Of a DNA stretch of 64,000 bases, positions 42,827 to 52,606 are shown piece by piece. Under the pieces are notes generated by a model. That model saw only the letters and a list, made by a program, of their open reading frames with translations. It did no database searches and was not told the DNA's origin. Source of the DNA: Nakamurella flava (GTDB lineage: Bacteria; Actinomycetota; Actinomycetes; Mycobacteriales; Nakamurellaceae); the NCBI RefSeq assembly GCF_005298075.1, contig NZ_SZZH01000001.1, forward strand, positions 1,550,001 to 1,614,000. The letters are read 5' to 3'. Each line of letters starts with the position of its first letter. Position 1 is the first letter of the stretch. The translations under genes and the position numbers were made by a program.

Positions 42827-43849
42827 TCACCGGCCCGAGACGATCTCCCCGACGTATCGGGCGACCGCCCGGACCGCGGCCATCGTGCCTGGATAGTCCA
42901 TGCGGGTCGGACCGACCACGGCCAGGCCGCCCATCACCGTGTTGCCCCGGCCGTAGCCGGCCGACACCAGGGCCGACGTGGAGAGGTTGTGGTCGACGTT
43001 CTCGGCGCCGATGGACACCACGAGCGCGTCCGGGGTCTGCAACGCGGCCAGCAGCTTGAGCAGGGTGACCTGCTCGTCGAGGGCCTCGAGCACGCCCTGA
43101 AGGCTGGCCGGCGAATCGGACCAGGCCCCGGTCGCGTGGGACGTCCCGGACAGGACGAGCCGTTCCTCGGGTTGATCGACGAGGGTGTCCAGCAGGACGG
43201 CCACGGACGAGGCGATCATCGAGCGGACATCCGGTGCGGCGGACGTGACCAGTTCGGACACCGCCGCCGCGGCCTCGGGCATCGTGCGACCAGCGACCTC
43301 GGCGGCCAGCAGGGCCCGGAAGGCGGCGAGGTCGGCGTCGCTGACGTCGTCCTCCAGCTCGACCATCCGCTGCTCGACCCGGCCGGTGTCGGTGATGACG
43401 ACCAGCAGCAGACGGCTGGGGGTCAGGGCGACGGCCTCGATGTGCCGGACCCGGGACCGGGTCAGCGTCGGGTACTGGACGACGGCGACCTGACGGGTGA
43501 GCTGGGCGAGCAGGCGCACCGACCGGCGCAGCACGTCGTCCAGGTCGACGCCCTCGGACAAAAAGCCCTGGATGGCGCGGCGTTCCCCGGAGCTGAGGGG
43601 CTTGACCTGCGAGAGACGGTCGACGAACAGACGGTAGCCCTTGTCGGTGGGGATGCGGCCGGCCGAAGTGTGCGGCTGGGCGATGTAGCCCTCGTCCTCC
43701 AGGACGGCCATGTCGTTGCGGATGGTCGCCGGGGACACCCCGAGGGAGTGCCGTTCGACGAGCGACTTGGAGCCGACGGGCTCCCGGGTGGCGACGTAGT
43801 CGGAGACGATGGCCCGCAACACCTCGAACCGGCGGTCGTCGGCCGTCAT
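42827..43849 (-). CDS. hrcA: Heat-shock repressor HrcA
   Basis: The 340-residue protein has an N-terminal winged helix ([20 protein letters not shown], then [34 protein letters not shown]), a GAF-like core and a C-terminal dimerisation part ending GEIVSGR. Represses class I heat-shock operons by binding CIRCE. The ATG is chosen because GGAAGG lies six bases upstream. The frame is open further to 44056. The CIRCE element lies about 60 bases upstream, so it controls itself. Confidence 0.96.
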   Translation of the reverse strand: MTADDRRFEVLRAIVSDYVATREPVGSKSLVERHSLGVSPATIRNDMAVLEDEGYIAQPHTSAGRIPTDKGYRLFVDRLSQVKPLSSGERRAIQGFLSEGVDLDDVLRRSVRLLAQLTRQVAVVQYPTLTRSRVRHIEAVALTPSRLLLVVITDTGRVEQRMVELEDDVSDADLAAFRALLAAEVAGRTMPEAAAAVSELVTSAAPDVRSMIASSVAVLLDTLVDQPEERLVLSGTSHATGAWSDSPASLQGVLEALDEQVTLLKLLAALQTPDALVVSIGAENVDHNLSTSALVSAGYGRGNTVMGGLAVVGPTRMDYPGTMAAVRAVARYVGEIVSGR

Positions 43850-43910
43850 CGTCACCCTTCCTTCCTCCGGTGCCCCACCCCTGCCGCGCCCAGGTGGGCG
43901 CAGCACTGGA

Positions 43911-43937
43911 TTGGCACTCTCCATTCCCGGGTGCCAA
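43911..43937 (-). promoter_or_regulatory. CIRCE operator of the hrcA-dnaJ operon
   Basis: TTGGCACTC-N9-GGGTGCCAA is a near-perfect inverted repeat with the nine-base spacer of the CIRCE consensus TTAGCACTC-N9-GAGTGCTAA. It differs by a G for A at the third position and one change in the other arm. Located directly upstream of hrcA. Confidence 0.9.
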
Positions 43938-44011
43938 GTGTAGTCGTCGCGCTGCCCCGAACGGGTCGGACGACGGCGTCCCGGCGTACCGGCCGTTACA
44001 GTGACCAGGCC

Positions 44012-44341
44012 ATGATCTTCCGCGACGTCCGGGACGGCCGCCCGTATCCCGATCACGGGTTCACGACCCGGGACTGGTCACGGCTGCCCCCACGCCAGGT
44101 GCGGATGGACGAACTGATCACCACCAAACGCGTGCTGCACCTGGACACCCTGCTCGACGAGGACTCGACCTTCTACGGCGACCTGTTCCCGCACGTGGTG
44201 CGCTGGCGGGGCGAGCTGTTCCTGGAGGACGGCCTGCACCGCGCGCTGCGGTCGGCCCTGCAGCAGCGGTTCGTGATGCACGTGCGGGTGCTGGACCTCG
44301 ACCCGCTCTACCCGGTGCCCGGCCCGCCCCCGGTCAACTGA
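44012..44341 (+). CDS. Conserved actinobacterial protein (VapB-like annotation elsewhere)
   Basis: The 109-residue product begins [16 protein letters not shown] and has [20 protein letters not shown] and [18 protein letters not shown], a ParB-like arrangement. Homologous-looking proteins in Streptomyces are sometimes labelled VapB-family antitoxins. No VapC-type PIN toxin is next to it. TACAGT nine bases before the ATG suggests a leaderless or short-leader message. Divergent from hrcA. Its 3' end overlaps that of the PhzF gene by eight bases. Confidence 0.75.
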   Translation: MIFRDVRDGRPYPDHGFTTRDWSRLPPRQVRMDELITTKRVLHLDTLLDEDSTFYGDLFPHVVRWRGELFLEDGLHRALRSALQQRFVMHVRVLDLDPLYPVPGPPPVN

Positions 44342-45221
44342 TCGAGGCGTCGGCCAGCTCGTCCGGCAGGTGGACGGTGCCGTCCAGATAGCGACGGAAC
44401 CGACCGGCGATGCGGACCCGATCGCCGACCACGGTGCAGCGCAGATTGCCGCCGCGGCGGGACAGCTGCCGGGCGGACAACGTGTCCCGTCCCAGCCGGG
44501 AGGCCCAGTAGGGCGCGATCTGACTGTGGGCCGAACCGGTCACCGGGTCCTCCCCCACGCCCGCGCCACAGCCGAACCACCGCGACACGAAGTCCGGCCC
44601 GTCGTCACCCGTCGACGACCCGGGGGCGGTGACGATGACGCCCCGCTGGTCGAGCCGCGCCAGCGCGGTGTGGTCCGGGGTCAGGGCCGCGACCTGCTCG
44701 GCCCGGCGGACCACGATGACCAGGTCCAGGGACTGGAACGTTGCCTCGACATCGTCGGAGGTGAGGCCGAGCGCGGCCAGCATCGCGTCGTCCGCCGCGG
44801 TGGGGCCCAGGTCGTCGGCCGGGAAGTCCAGTTCCAGTCGACCGGGGTCGGCGGGGTCGCGGCGGACGGTGAGCCAGCCGGACAGGCTGTGGAACCACAG
44901 GCGGGTCGCGGACGGATGCCGGTCGGTGAAGAGGTGGGCCGCGGACGCCAGGGTGGCGTGCCCGCACAACGTCACCTCGATGGCCGGGGTGAACCAGCGC
45001 AGGTGGTAGCTGGGTTCTCCCGGTTCCGGCGCGGTGACGTCGACCGGCAGCCGGTCGACCAGGAACGCCGTTTCCGACAGGTTGTTCTCCTCCGCCAGCT
45101 GCTGCAGCAGGGTGTCGGGCAGCCAGTGCGGCAGCACCATGACCGCGGCCGGATTACCGGTGAACGGGGCGTCGGCGAAGGCGTCGATCTGGACCAGGGG
45201 CAGCTGCACCGGGTCATGCAA
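44334..45221 (-). CDS. PhzF-family isomerase/epimerase-like protein
   Basis: The 295-residue protein has QIDAFADAPFTGNPAAVMVL (typical N-terminus), EENNLSETAFL with the catalytic Glu, and the GCGAGVGEDPVTGSAHSQIA signature with the conserved ED-x-x-TGSAH loop. Family members catalyse isomerisation of small-molecule substrates. The substrate here is unknown, as there are no other phenazine genes. Confidence 0.92.
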   Translation of the reverse strand: MHDPVQLPLVQIDAFADAPFTGNPAAVMVLPHWLPDTLLQQLAEENNLSETAFLVDRLPVDVTAPEPGEPSYHLRWFTPAIEVTLCGHATLASAAHLFTDRHPSATRLWFHSLSGWLTVRRDPADPGRLELDFPADDLGPTAADDAMLAALGLTSDDVEATFQSLDLVIVVRRAEQVAALTPDHTALARLDQRGVIVTAPGSSTGDDGPDFVSRWFGCGAGVGEDPVTGSAHSQIAPYWASRLGRDTLSARQLSRRGGNLRCTVVGDRVRIAGRFRRYLDGTVHLPDELADASIS

Positions 45222-45244
45222 TCACGGGCTCCAGGCCGTGACGA

Positions 45245-46471
45245 TCAACCGAGCAGATCCACGGCGATGCCGTCGGCAAGGAGCCGGCCCTCCAGGGTCA
45301 ACCGTGCCACCCCGTCGTGCAGGGCGCCCCGGTCGAGCAGCCCCCGCTCGGCGGCGTCGCGAGCGGTGTCCCGGCCGGCCGGGTCGAGCCGGTGGAGCGG
45401 TAGTCCGTCGGCCAGGCGCAGGCGCAGCAGCACGTCCTCGGTGCTGCGCTGGTCGGCGTCCAGCACCTCCCGGGCGTGCCCGGGTGAGCGGCCGGCGGCC
45501 AGCGCGGCCGCGTAGGCGGCCGGGTGCTTGACGTTCCACCACCGGACCCCGCCGACGTGGGAGTGGGCGCCGGGCCCGAGGCCCCACCAGTCCTGGCCGG
45601 TCCAATAGGCCAGGTTGTGGCGGCATCGGGCGTCCGGGGTGCGGGCCCAGTTCGACACCTCGTACCAGGTGAACCCGGCGGCGGTCAGCTCGCGTTCGGC
45701 GAGCAGGTACCGGTCGGCGAGCACGTCCTCGTCAGGGGTGGGCAGCACCCCGGTGCGTACCTGCCGGGCCAGCCGGGTGCCCGGTTCGACGATGAGCGAG
45801 TAGGCCGACACGTGGTCGGCGCCGCTGGTCGCGGCGGCCCGGAGCGAGGCGGTGAAGTCGGCGTCGGTCTCCCCCGGCGTGCCGTAGATGAGGTCGAGGT
45901 TGACGTGCCCGAACCCGGCGGCCCGGGCCTGCGTGACCACGTCGAGGGCGCGGCCGGGGGTGTGGGTGCGGTCGAGGATGCGCAACACGGACGTCGACGT
46001 GGACTGCAGACCGAGGGACAGCCGGGTGAAGCCGGCGGCCAGCAGGGCGTCGAGCAGCTCGGGACCGGTGGACTCCGGGTTGGCTTCGGTGGTGACCTCG
46101 GCGCCCTCGGCCAGGGTGAAGTGGTCGCGGACGGCGTCCATCACCGCGGGCAGTCCCTGGGACCCCAGGAGGGAGGGCGTCCCGCCGCCCACGAACACCG
46201 TCGTGACCGGACGGTCGTCGCCCAGGTCGGCGAGAGTCCGTGCCGCGAGCGCGGTCTCAGCCCGGACGGCGTTCAGCCAGGATTGCGGGGACGCATCGGT
46301 GCCGAGTTCGCCGGCGGTGTAGGTGTTGAAGTCGCAGTAGCCGCAGCGCGTCGCACAGAAGGGCACGTGCACGTAGAGGGACAGGCTGCGGGCGGTCAGT
46401 CCGTCGGCCGCGGACGGTGGCAGCGAGCCGTCGGACGGGACGGGATCCCCGTCGGGAAGAGCGGAAGGCAC
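45245..46471 (-). CDS. hemW: HemW (radical SAM, haem chaperone-like)
   Basis: Oxygen-independent coproporphyrinogen-III-oxidase-like radical SAM protein. Cluster motif VPFCATRCGYCDF (CxxxCxxC), GGGTPSLLG glycine motif, and GPGAHSHVGGVRWWN, characteristic of the HemN/HemW family. 408 residues from the GTG at 46471. The absence of the extra HemN-type cysteine context fits HemW, which delivers haem, rather than the decarboxylase. Separated by about 20 bases from the PhzF gene. Confidence 0.9.
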   Translation of the reverse strand: MPSALPDGDPVPSDGSLPPSAADGLTARSLSLYVHVPFCATRCGYCDFNTYTAGELGTDASPQSWLNAVRAETALAARTLADLGDDRPVTTVFVGGGTPSLLGSQGLPAVMDAVRDHFTLAEGAEVTTEANPESTGPELLDALLAAGFTRLSLGLQSTSTSVLRILDRTHTPGRALDVVTQARAAGFGHVNLDLIYGTPGETDADFTASLRAAATSGADHVSAYSLIVEPGTRLARQVRTGVLPTPDEDVLADRYLLAERELTAAGFTWYEVSNWARTPDARCRHNLAYWTGQDWWGLGPGAHSHVGGVRWWNVKHPAAYAAALAAGRSPGHAREVLDADQRSTEDVLLRLRLADGLPLHRLDPAGRDTARDAAERGLLDRGALHDGVARLTLEGRLLADGIAVDLLG

Positions 46472-46512
46472 CCGTCCAGTGTCCTCTGCGGCGCGGCCGG
46501 CCCCGACCGGTC

Positions 46513-46611
46513 CTAGCGGAGCTGGGTGACCAGCAGGGCGATCAGCAGCATCAGGACGAAGGCGATCGTCATCCAGCGACGGGTGACGACGGGCAAGGGG
46601 CGGCGGCTCAT
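46513..46611 (-). CDS. Short single-pass membrane protein (32 aa)
   Basis: The ATG overlaps the preceding stop (ATGA). The product has a basic start (MSRRPLPVVTRRW) and a hydrophobic helix (MTIAFVLMLLIALLVTQLR). Only the coupling and membrane-helix composition support it. Possibly part of a small membrane pair with the neighbour. Confidence 0.5.
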   Translation of the reverse strand: MSRRPLPVVTRRWMTIAFVLMLLIALLVTQLR

Positions 46612-46832
46612 CGGGATCCACCCGGCGCCGTCGTGGCGGGGTGGGCGCCATGGCGGCTCTCTCGCCGGGAATGCCAGGCCAGGACCCGCTCGACGACCCG
46701 GTCGATGAGCCCGGCCAGGAACCAGCACAGCGGTCCGAGAACGGCCAGCAGGACGACGACCTGGATCCAGTAGGACTGTCCGGCGATCCACGACTCGACG
46801 GCGTCCACCACGTCGAGCACGGTCTGCCACAT
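46608..46832 (-). CDS. Small membrane protein (74 aa)
   Basis: MWQTVLDVVDAVESWIAGQS followed by a membrane helix (WIQVVVLLAVLGPLCWFLAG), an amphipathic segment and a basic tail with His. Small membrane proteins of this type occur upstream of hemW in related actinobacteria. No function known. The ATG is preceded by a divergent regulatory region for the TetR gene. Confidence 0.65.
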   Translation of the reverse strand: MWQTVLDVVDAVESWIAGQSYWIQVVVLLAVLGPLCWFLAGLIDRVVERVLAWHSRRESRHGAHPATTAPGGSR

Positions 46833-46902
46833 GAACCCAGGGTATCGGCGCCCCGGAGGGGGCGGGTGCAGGAGCCGAGTGGGTCTGCCGGGCCGGGACG
46901 GA

Positions 46903-46940
46903 ATTCTGGACTGGTCATTCTGGACTGATCGTTCTACCGT
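46903..46940 (+). promoter_or_regulatory. Direct-repeat operator and -10 of TetR gene
   Basis: ATTCTGGACTGGTC (46903-46916) and ATTCTGGACTGATC (46917-46930) are tandem 14-mers differing at one base. TACCGT (46935-46940) follows, six bases before the ATG, so the mRNA is probably leaderless. The repeats overlap the -35 area and fit an autoregulatory operator. Confidence 0.55.
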
Positions 46941-46946
46941 GGACCC

Positions 46947-47327
46947 ATGGCCCGACCCCGCTCCTTCGACCCGGCGACGGTGATCGCCCGAGCGAGGGAT
47001 GCATTCGTCGCCGGCGGGTACCGCGGCACCTCGGTGGACGACCTCCTGACCGCGACCGGGCTGGCCCGGGCCAGCCTCTATCAGGCCTTCGGCAGCAAGC
47101 GGGGCCTGTTCATGGCCGCCCTGACCCGAGGGTCGGACGAACCGGTCGACCTCGACCTGCTGATGGTCGCCCTGATGGACCTGGCGGCCGACGACGCCGA
47201 GATCCGTTCGATCGCAGGAGCTCTCGTGGATCAGCTGGGCCCGGATGCGGCCGAACGACTGGGTGTCCGCCTGCTCGGCCGCGGACTGGTCACCACACTT
47301 CCACCCGTTCGAAAGGACCCGTCATGA
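46947..47327 (+). CDS. TetR-family regulator, short
   Basis: The 126-residue protein has a complete N-terminal HTH (VIARARDAFVAGGYRGTSVD, ATGLARASLYQAFGSKRGLF), but the ligand-binding part is only about 65 residues, compared with the usual 130-150. It may be a truncated or minimal regulator. The ATG overlaps the -10-distal end of a likely leaderless promoter, and its stop overlaps the next gene, so both are co-expressed. Binds a direct repeat in its own promoter (inferred). Confidence 0.8.
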   Translation: MARPRSFDPATVIARARDAFVAGGYRGTSVDDLLTATGLARASLYQAFGSKRGLFMAALTRGSDEPVDLDLLMVALMDLAADDAEIRSIAGALVDQLGPDAAERLGVRLLGRGLVTTLPPVRKDPS

Positions 47328-47680
47328 ACGAGATCACGCTGACCGCCGAGGAACTCGTCGTCGAGCCCCGCGGCCTGGACAAGCTGTGGAGCTTCACCCG
47401 GGAACTGCGCATCCCCCTGACCCACGTCCGCGGGGCCACCGCCGACCCGGGGGTGGTCGACGAACCCCGTGGGATCCGCGCACCGGGACTGGCCGTGCCC
47501 GGCAAGTACGCCGGCACGTTCCACCGGGGCGGCGAAGCCACCTTCTGGAACGTCAGCGACCCCCGTGACAACCTGGTCGTCGAGCTCCGGGACGAGAAGT
47601 ACGTACGGCTGGTACTGACGGTCGCCGATCCGACGGGCGAGGAACGACGGATCAACGCTGCCGCTCAGGGCGCGAACTGA
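47324..47680 (+). CDS. PH-domain-like small protein
   Basis: The 118-residue product (MNEITLTAEELVVEPRGLDKL, then LWSFTRELRIPLTHVRGATA and FWNVSDPRDNLVVELRDE) is nearly all beta strand with a final helix-poor tail. It resembles the bacterial PH-like proteins that sit beside TetR regulators. Coupled by ATGA overlap to the TetR gene. No membrane segment or catalytic residues seen. Confidence 0.65.
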   Translation: MNEITLTAEELVVEPRGLDKLWSFTRELRIPLTHVRGATADPGVVDEPRGIRAPGLAVPGKYAGTFHRGGEATFWNVSDPRDNLVVELRDEKYVRLVLTVADPTGEERRINAAAQGAN

Positions 47681-47709
47681 CGCTTTTGCGGAGTTACTGA
47701 TCCGTGGCG

Positions 47710-48477
47710 TCAGTCGAACTCCCCCAGGAAGTCGAGCAGCGCCGCCCAGGACCGCCGGTCGGCGGTGGCGTCGTAGACCGCCGGCGGGTGGTTCGACCCG
47801 GGGACGGTGAAGGCGTGCTGCACGCCGCTGTAGAGATGGACCTGCCAGTCCGCCACCTGTCCGTCCCGCATCGCGGCGACGAAGTCGGCGATCTCCTCGT
47901 CCGGCACGATGGGGTCGTTCGACCCGGTCAGCACCAGCACCTTGCCGCGGATGTTGCGCGCTTCCTGCGGTCGGTCGGATTTCAGCGAACCGTGGAAGGT
48001 GACCGTCCCGGCGACGTCCGCGCCGGTGCGAGCCAGCTCCAGTGCGACGAAACCGCCGAAGCAGTAACCGATCACGACGACGCGGTGACGATCGACCCCG
48101 GGCTGCGCGAGCAGCTGCTCCAACCCCGCGGCCGCCCGGGCGCGGGTGAGGTCCGGGTCGCCGTAGAAGCTCCCGGCCACCTCCGGCGCCTGCTCCGGGG
48201 TGGGGCGGGTGTCGGCGCCGAAGATGTCGGCAGCGAACGCGACGTAGCCGAGCCGGGCCAGCATCTGCGCCCGCATGATCGCGGTGTCGGCCACCCCGAA
48301 CCAGTCGTGCACGATCAGCACACCGACGCCGTTCGCCCCCGCCGAGGGCCGGGCGAGATAGCCACGCAGCGCGGACCCGTCCTGCCGGTAGTCGACGTCG
48401 GCGGTCTCGACGGTGAAGTCCGTCGGCTCGGGCACGGTGGCCAGCAGGTCGGCATGGGCGCCGGAGAGTTCGGTCAT
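47710..48477 (-). CDS. Dienelactone hydrolase family protein
   Basis: The 255-residue alpha/beta hydrolase has a Cys nucleophile in VVVIGYCFGGFVALELA, an Asp in GSNDPIVPDEE and a catalytic His in SGVQHAFTVPG, the Cys-Asp-His triad of dienelactone hydrolases. An early motif is GVLIVHDWFGV. Likely a cytosolic hydrolase of small esters/lactones. Specific substrate unknown. Confidence 0.92.
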   Translation of the reverse strand: MTELSGAHADLLATVPEPTDFTVETADVDYRQDGSALRGYLARPSAGANGVGVLIVHDWFGVADTAIMRAQMLARLGYVAFAADIFGADTRPTPEQAPEVAGSFYGDPDLTRARAAAGLEQLLAQPGVDRHRVVVIGYCFGGFVALELARTGADVAGTVTFHGSLKSDRPQEARNIRGKVLVLTGSNDPIVPDEEIADFVAAMRDGQVADWQVHLYSGVQHAFTVPGSNHPPAVYDATADRRSWAALLDFLGEFD

Positions 48478-48549
48478 GGCCGGTCAGTGCCCCGGCGGCG
48501 GACCGACCAGACACCGGCACCCGGAAGCGAAGCTCCCCCACTGCACCCG

Positions 48550-49740
48550 TCAAAGCCCCGGGGCCGGTCCGGGCGGGGACCAGCGCTGCACGGCGAGGAG
48601 CTGCCGCGCCACCACCCGTTCCGGGGCCAGCCGCAATGCGGCGTCGCGCAGCCGGGACGACACCGGCCCGGCGGCCTGCAGCACCTGACCGAGCAACGCC
48701 GCCTGGCGAGCGACGCGCTGGGTCCGCGGCCGACGCAGTCGGTCGTAGGCGGTCAGCGCTGCGTCGATCCCCCGCCCGTCGACGCGACCAAGGCCGGACA
48801 GCAGCACGCCGAGGGTTGCCGCGTCCTCCAGCGCCTGGTTTCCGCCCTGCCCGAGATTGGGCGTCATGGCGTGGGCCGCATCGCCCAGCAGCACGCAGCG
48901 GCCCCGCCGGAACGAGGACACCCGACCGGCCAGTTCCTCGATGGGCAGCCCCTGGCGGTCCGGCGGCGGGGTGGCCGCCAGCAGGGCCGGGATCGGGTCG
49001 TGCCACCCGGCGAAGCGCCCCAGATCGTCCGAGGACGGCTCGCGCACAGCAGGACCGGAGATGGCCGCGAACCAGTAGACGCAGCCCGACCGCGTTCCGC
49101 CGTCGATCGGCGCGATCCCGAAACGCATTCCACGGCCGACGGTCTCACCGACCACTCCCCCGACGTCGACCGGCTCGGCCGTCACTCCGCGCCAGGCTCG
49201 GTATCCGCTGTACCGCATCCCGGGGTCGCCGGGCCAGCCCGCACGTAGGCGGCTGCGGATGCCGTCGGCGGCCACGACGACGTCGAACTCCTGTGACCGC
49301 CCGGACACCATCACCGTGCGGCCGGCCGCGTCGACCCCGGTCACCGCGTCCCCGGTCGTCACCGTTCCGGGCGCGACGGCCGACAGCAGCAGATGGCGCA
49401 GCTCGGACCGATGCACCACGACGACGGTGGCCGCCACCGAGGAGGGGAGCCGGGACAGCAGCCGCCCGTCCGGGGCGCGTTGACCCGCGGCCCCCGAGGC
49501 GATCACGCCGCCGGACTCGCCGCTGCTGACGATTCCCCGGTCGCGCCGGGCGGCGCGCAGCCCGAGGGCGTCGAGTGCGGCCAACCCGTTGCCGAACAAC
49601 GACAGTCCCGACCCCTCATCGGAACGAGGCTGTGCCCGCTCGAAGACCGTCACCTCGGCGCCCGCGCGCTGCAACCCGGCGGCGACGGCCAGCCCACCGA
49701 TACCGGCGCCGACCACACCGACCCGCAACGGAGCGTTCAT
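48550..49740 (-). CDS. FAD-dependent aromatic monooxygenase
   Basis: The 396-residue protein begins with the dinucleotide fold VGVVGAGIGGLAVAAGLQRAG, then VVVAADGIRSRLR (the DG motif) and RCVLLGDAAHAMTPNLGQGG (GD motif and substrate region), the three motifs of class A flavoprotein monooxygenases such as salicylate hydroxylases. Its product lies next to a DLH gene, a pairing seen in aromatic degradation, though the gap is 70 bases and no ring-cleavage enzyme is present. Confidence 0.93.
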   Translation of the reverse strand: MNAPLRVGVVGAGIGGLAVAAGLQRAGAEVTVFERAQPRSDEGSGLSLFGNGLAALDALGLRAARRDRGIVSSGESGGVIASGAAGQRAPDGRLLSRLPSSVAATVVVVHRSELRHLLLSAVAPGTVTTGDAVTGVDAAGRTVMVSGRSQEFDVVVAADGIRSRLRAGWPGDPGMRYSGYRAWRGVTAEPVDVGGVVGETVGRGMRFGIAPIDGGTRSGCVYWFAAISGPAVREPSSDDLGRFAGWHDPIPALLAATPPPDRQGLPIEELAGRVSSFRRGRCVLLGDAAHAMTPNLGQGGNQALEDAATLGVLLSGLGRVDGRGIDAALTAYDRLRRPRTQRVARQAALLGQVLQAAGPVSSRLRDAALRLAPERVVARQLLAVQRWSPPGPAPGL

Positions 49741-49848
49741 CCCCCCACTCTCCCGGACGCCCGGCCCGCCGTGCGTCCGGGAAGCCCGCGGGCGACGGGC
49801 ATACTCCGGTCGTCCCCCGATGTTCCGCACACCGCTCTGGAGTCCCGC

Positions 49849-50499
49849 GTGACCAGCCGCACCCTGACCTGCTCGGCCGTCCTGTTCGACTGCGACGGGG
49901 TCCTGGTCGATTCCGACGCCAGCGTGATGCAGGCCTGGGGCGACTGGGCCGTGCACCACGGGCTGGACCCGGTGACCGTGGGCGAGATGGTGCACGGCCG
50001 ACGCGCCGCGGACACGGTCGCCCTGCTGATCGACGAGGTGGGCCGATCGGAGGCGGTCGAGCTCATCAACCGGCTGGAGATCGACGGAGCGGTCGCCGTG
50101 CCCGCGATCGCCGGGGCGCCGGAGCTGACCCGCAGCATCCCGGCCGAGCAGTGGGCCGTCGTCACGTCGGGCACCCGGCTGCTGGCCACCGCTCGGATCA
50201 CCGCCGCCGGCCTCGCCGTCCCCGACGTCCTGGTCACCGCGGACGACGTCCGACTCGGCAAGCCGGACCCGGAGGGCTTTCTGGCCGCCGCTGCTGCGCT
50301 GGGCCAGCTCCCGGTGCAGGCGGTGGTCCTCGAGGACAGCCCGGCCGGGGTGGAGGCGGCCCGGGCGGCCGGGGTGGGCGCGGTCATCGGCATCGGCGAG
50401 CGCGCCCTTCAGACCGACGCGGACGTGGTCGTCACCGACCTGACCGCGCTGAGCTGGACCGGCAGCGGGCTGCGCGCCGAGAATCCACTCCGCGCCTGA
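49849..50499 (+). CDS. HAD-family phosphatase (sugar-phosphatase type)
   Basis: The 216-residue protein has the HAD motifs: LFDCDGVLVDSD (DxD), VVTSGT (motif II), GKPDPEGF (motif III Lys) and LEDSPAGVEAARAAG (motif IV). It resembles beta-phosphoglucomutase/sugar-phosphate phosphatases. The GTG start follows the divergent FAD monooxygenase by about 110 bases. Confidence 0.9.
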   Translation: MTSRTLTCSAVLFDCDGVLVDSDASVMQAWGDWAVHHGLDPVTVGEMVHGRRAADTVALLIDEVGRSEAVELINRLEIDGAVAVPAIAGAPELTRSIPAEQWAVVTSGTRLLATARITAAGLAVPDVLVTADDVRLGKPDPEGFLAAAAALGQLPVQAVVLEDSPAGVEAARAAGVGAVIGIGERALQTDADVVVTDLTALSWTGSGLRAENPLRA

Positions 50500-50539
50500 G
50501 CCGTCACCGTCCGACCCGGGCGTACCCGGGTCGGGTCGT

Positions 50540-52399
50540 CTACTTCTTCTCCTTGCCCCCGGAGCCGGCGGGCACGGCGTCGGTGGACAGCGCGGCGATG
50601 AAGGCCTCCTGCGGGACCTCCACGCGGCCGACCATCTTCATCCGCTTCTTGCCCTCCTTCTGCTTCTCCAGCAGCTTGCGCTTGCGGGTGATGTCACCGC
50701 CGTAGCACTTGGCCAGGACGTCCTTGCGCATCGCCCGGATCGTCTCCCGGGCGATGACGCGCGACCCGACCGCGGCCTGGATGGGCACCTCGAACTGCTG
50801 ACGCGGGATGAGCTCCCGCAGCTTGCCCGTCATCGAGACCCCGTACTGGTAGGCCGATTCCCGATGCACGATGGCCGAGAACGCGTCCACCGCCTCGCCC
50901 TGCAGGAGGATGTCGACCTTGACCAGATCGGCGGCCTCCATCCCGATCTCCTCGTAGTCCAGCGACGCGTAGCCCCGGGTCCGGGACTTCAGGGCGTCGA
51001 AGAAATCGAAGATGATCTCGCCGAGCGGCATCGTGTAGCGCAACTCGACCCGGGTCTCGGACAGGTAGTCCATGCCGCCTAGCTGCCCCCGCCGCGACTG
51101 GCACAGCTCCATGATCGCGCCGATGTAGTCGCTCGGGCTGATGATCGTGCACTTGACCATCGGCTCGGTGATGGTGGCGATCTTGCCGGCCGGCCAGTCC
51201 GACGGGTTGGTGACGACGTGCTCGGACTTGTCTTCCATCGTCACGTGGTAAACGACGTTGGGCGCCGTCGAAATCAGGTCGAGTCCGAACTCCCGCTCCA
51301 GCCGGTCCCGGGTGATCTCCAGGTGCAGCAGCCCGAGATAGCCGCAGCGATACCCGAATCCGAGGGCGGCGGACGACTCCGGCTCGTAGGTCAGCGCGGC
51401 GTCGTTGAGCCGCAACTTGTCCAGCGCATCGCGCAGCAGCGGGAAGTCGGAGCCGTCCAGCGGGTAGAGCCCGGAGTAGACCATCGGCCGCGGATCGCGG
51501 TAACCGCCCAGCGCCTCGGTCGCGCCCTTGGCCGCGGAGGTCACCGTGTCACCGACCCGGGACTGGCGGACGTCCTTCACCCCGGTGATCAGGTAACCGA
51601 CCTCACCGACGCCCAGGCCGGCCGTCGGCACCGGTTCCGGGGAGATGACGCCGACCTCGAGCAGCTCGTGGGTCGCCTTGGTGGACATCATCTGGATCCG
51701 CTCGCGCGGAGTGATCTTGCCGTCGATGACCCGGATGTAGGTGATGACGCCGCGGTAGATGTCGTAGACCGAGTCGAAGATCATCGCCCGCGCGGGGGCG
51801 TCGGCGTCGCCGACCGGCGCCGGGATCTCGGCGACCACCTTGTCCAGCAGCTCGCGCACGCCCGCGCCGGTCTTGCCCGACACCCGCAGCACGTCGTCCG
51901 GCGAACCGCCGATGATGTGCGCGATCTCCTCGGCGTACCGCTCCGGCTGCGCGGCCGGCAGGTCGATCTTGTTGAGCACCGGGATGACGTGCAGGTCGTT
52001 CTCCAGGGCCAGGTACAGGTTGGCCAGGGTCTGCGCCTCGATGCCCTGCGCCGCGTCGACCAGCAGCACCGCGCCCTCGCAGGCGGCCAGCGACCGGGAG
52101 ACCTCGTAGGTGAAGTCGACGTGCCCGGGGGTGTCGATGAGGTTCAGGACGTGGTCCTGCCCGTCCACCACCCAGGGCAGCCGCACGGCCTGCGACTTGA
52201 TGGTGATGCCGCGTTCGCGCTCGATGTCCATCCGGTCCAGGTACTGGGCCCGCATGGAGCGGTCGTCGACCACACCGGTCAGCTGCAGCATGCGGTCGGC
52301 CAGGGTCGATTTGCCGTGGTCGATGTGCGCGATGATGCAGAAGTTCCGGATGCGCTCCGGCGGCGTGAACGTACGCACGCGGTGGGTACTCGAGGTCAC
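50540..52399 (-). CDS. lepA: Elongation factor 4 (LepA)
   Basis: The GTPase has [17 protein letters not shown] (G1), RGITIKSQ (G2), [10 protein letters not shown] (G3) and NKIDLPAA (G4), and a C-terminal LepA domain beginning near [20 protein letters not shown], unique to EF4. The 619 residues are normal. Acts on ribosomes to remodel translation under stress. Starts at GTG, as marked by similarity. The frame is open far upstream. Confidence 0.96.
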   Translation of the reverse strand: MTSSTHRVRTFTPPERIRNFCIIAHIDHGKSTLADRMLQLTGVVDDRSMRAQYLDRMDIERERGITIKSQAVRLPWVVDGQDHVLNLIDTPGHVDFTYEVSRSLAACEGAVLLVDAAQGIEAQTLANLYLALENDLHVIPVLNKIDLPAAQPERYAEEIAHIIGGSPDDVLRVSGKTGAGVRELLDKVVAEIPAPVGDADAPARAMIFDSVYDIYRGVITYIRVIDGKITPRERIQMMSTKATHELLEVGVISPEPVPTAGLGVGEVGYLITGVKDVRQSRVGDTVTSAAKGATEALGGYRDPRPMVYSGLYPLDGSDFPLLRDALDKLRLNDAALTYEPESSAALGFGYRCGYLGLLHLEITRDRLEREFGLDLISTAPNVVYHVTMEDKSEHVVTNPSDWPAGKIATITEPMVKCTIISPSDYIGAIMELCQSRRGQLGGMDYLSETRVELRYTMPLGEIIFDFFDALKSRTRGYASLDYEEIGMEAADLVKVDILLQGEAVDAFSAIVHRESAYQYGVSMTGKLRELIPRQQFEVPIQAAVGSRVIARETIRAMRKDVLAKCYGGDITRKRKLLEKQKEGKKRMKMVGRVEVPQEAFIAALSTDAVPAGSGGKEKK

Positions 52400-52606
52400 G
52401 AACGAATCACTCTCACCAGGGGGACGACGGGGGCGGCACCGCCGACTGACGACCACCGCGCCGTCCATCGTCCCACGCACGGCTCCCGGCCCGGTCCCGT
52501 CGGCCGGGTGGGGTGCGTCGCTCGCTCCGGTGTGATCTTTCGCGACGCGAAGCGTCCGGTGGCCGTCCGCCCGTTGCGGGCGGCCGCAATCGGGAACCAT
52601 GAGCCG

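Noticed and set aside
44012-44341. VapBC toxin-antitoxin pair
   Set aside because: No PIN-domain VapC is adjacent, and the protein is a conserved single gene beside hrcA. Its VapB label elsewhere is probably an annotation habit.
47710-49740. Aromatic degradation operon from the dienelactone hydrolase and FAD monooxygenase genes
   Set aside because: No ring-cleavage dioxygenase, cycloisomerase or regulator is nearby, and the two genes are 70 bases apart without coupling.
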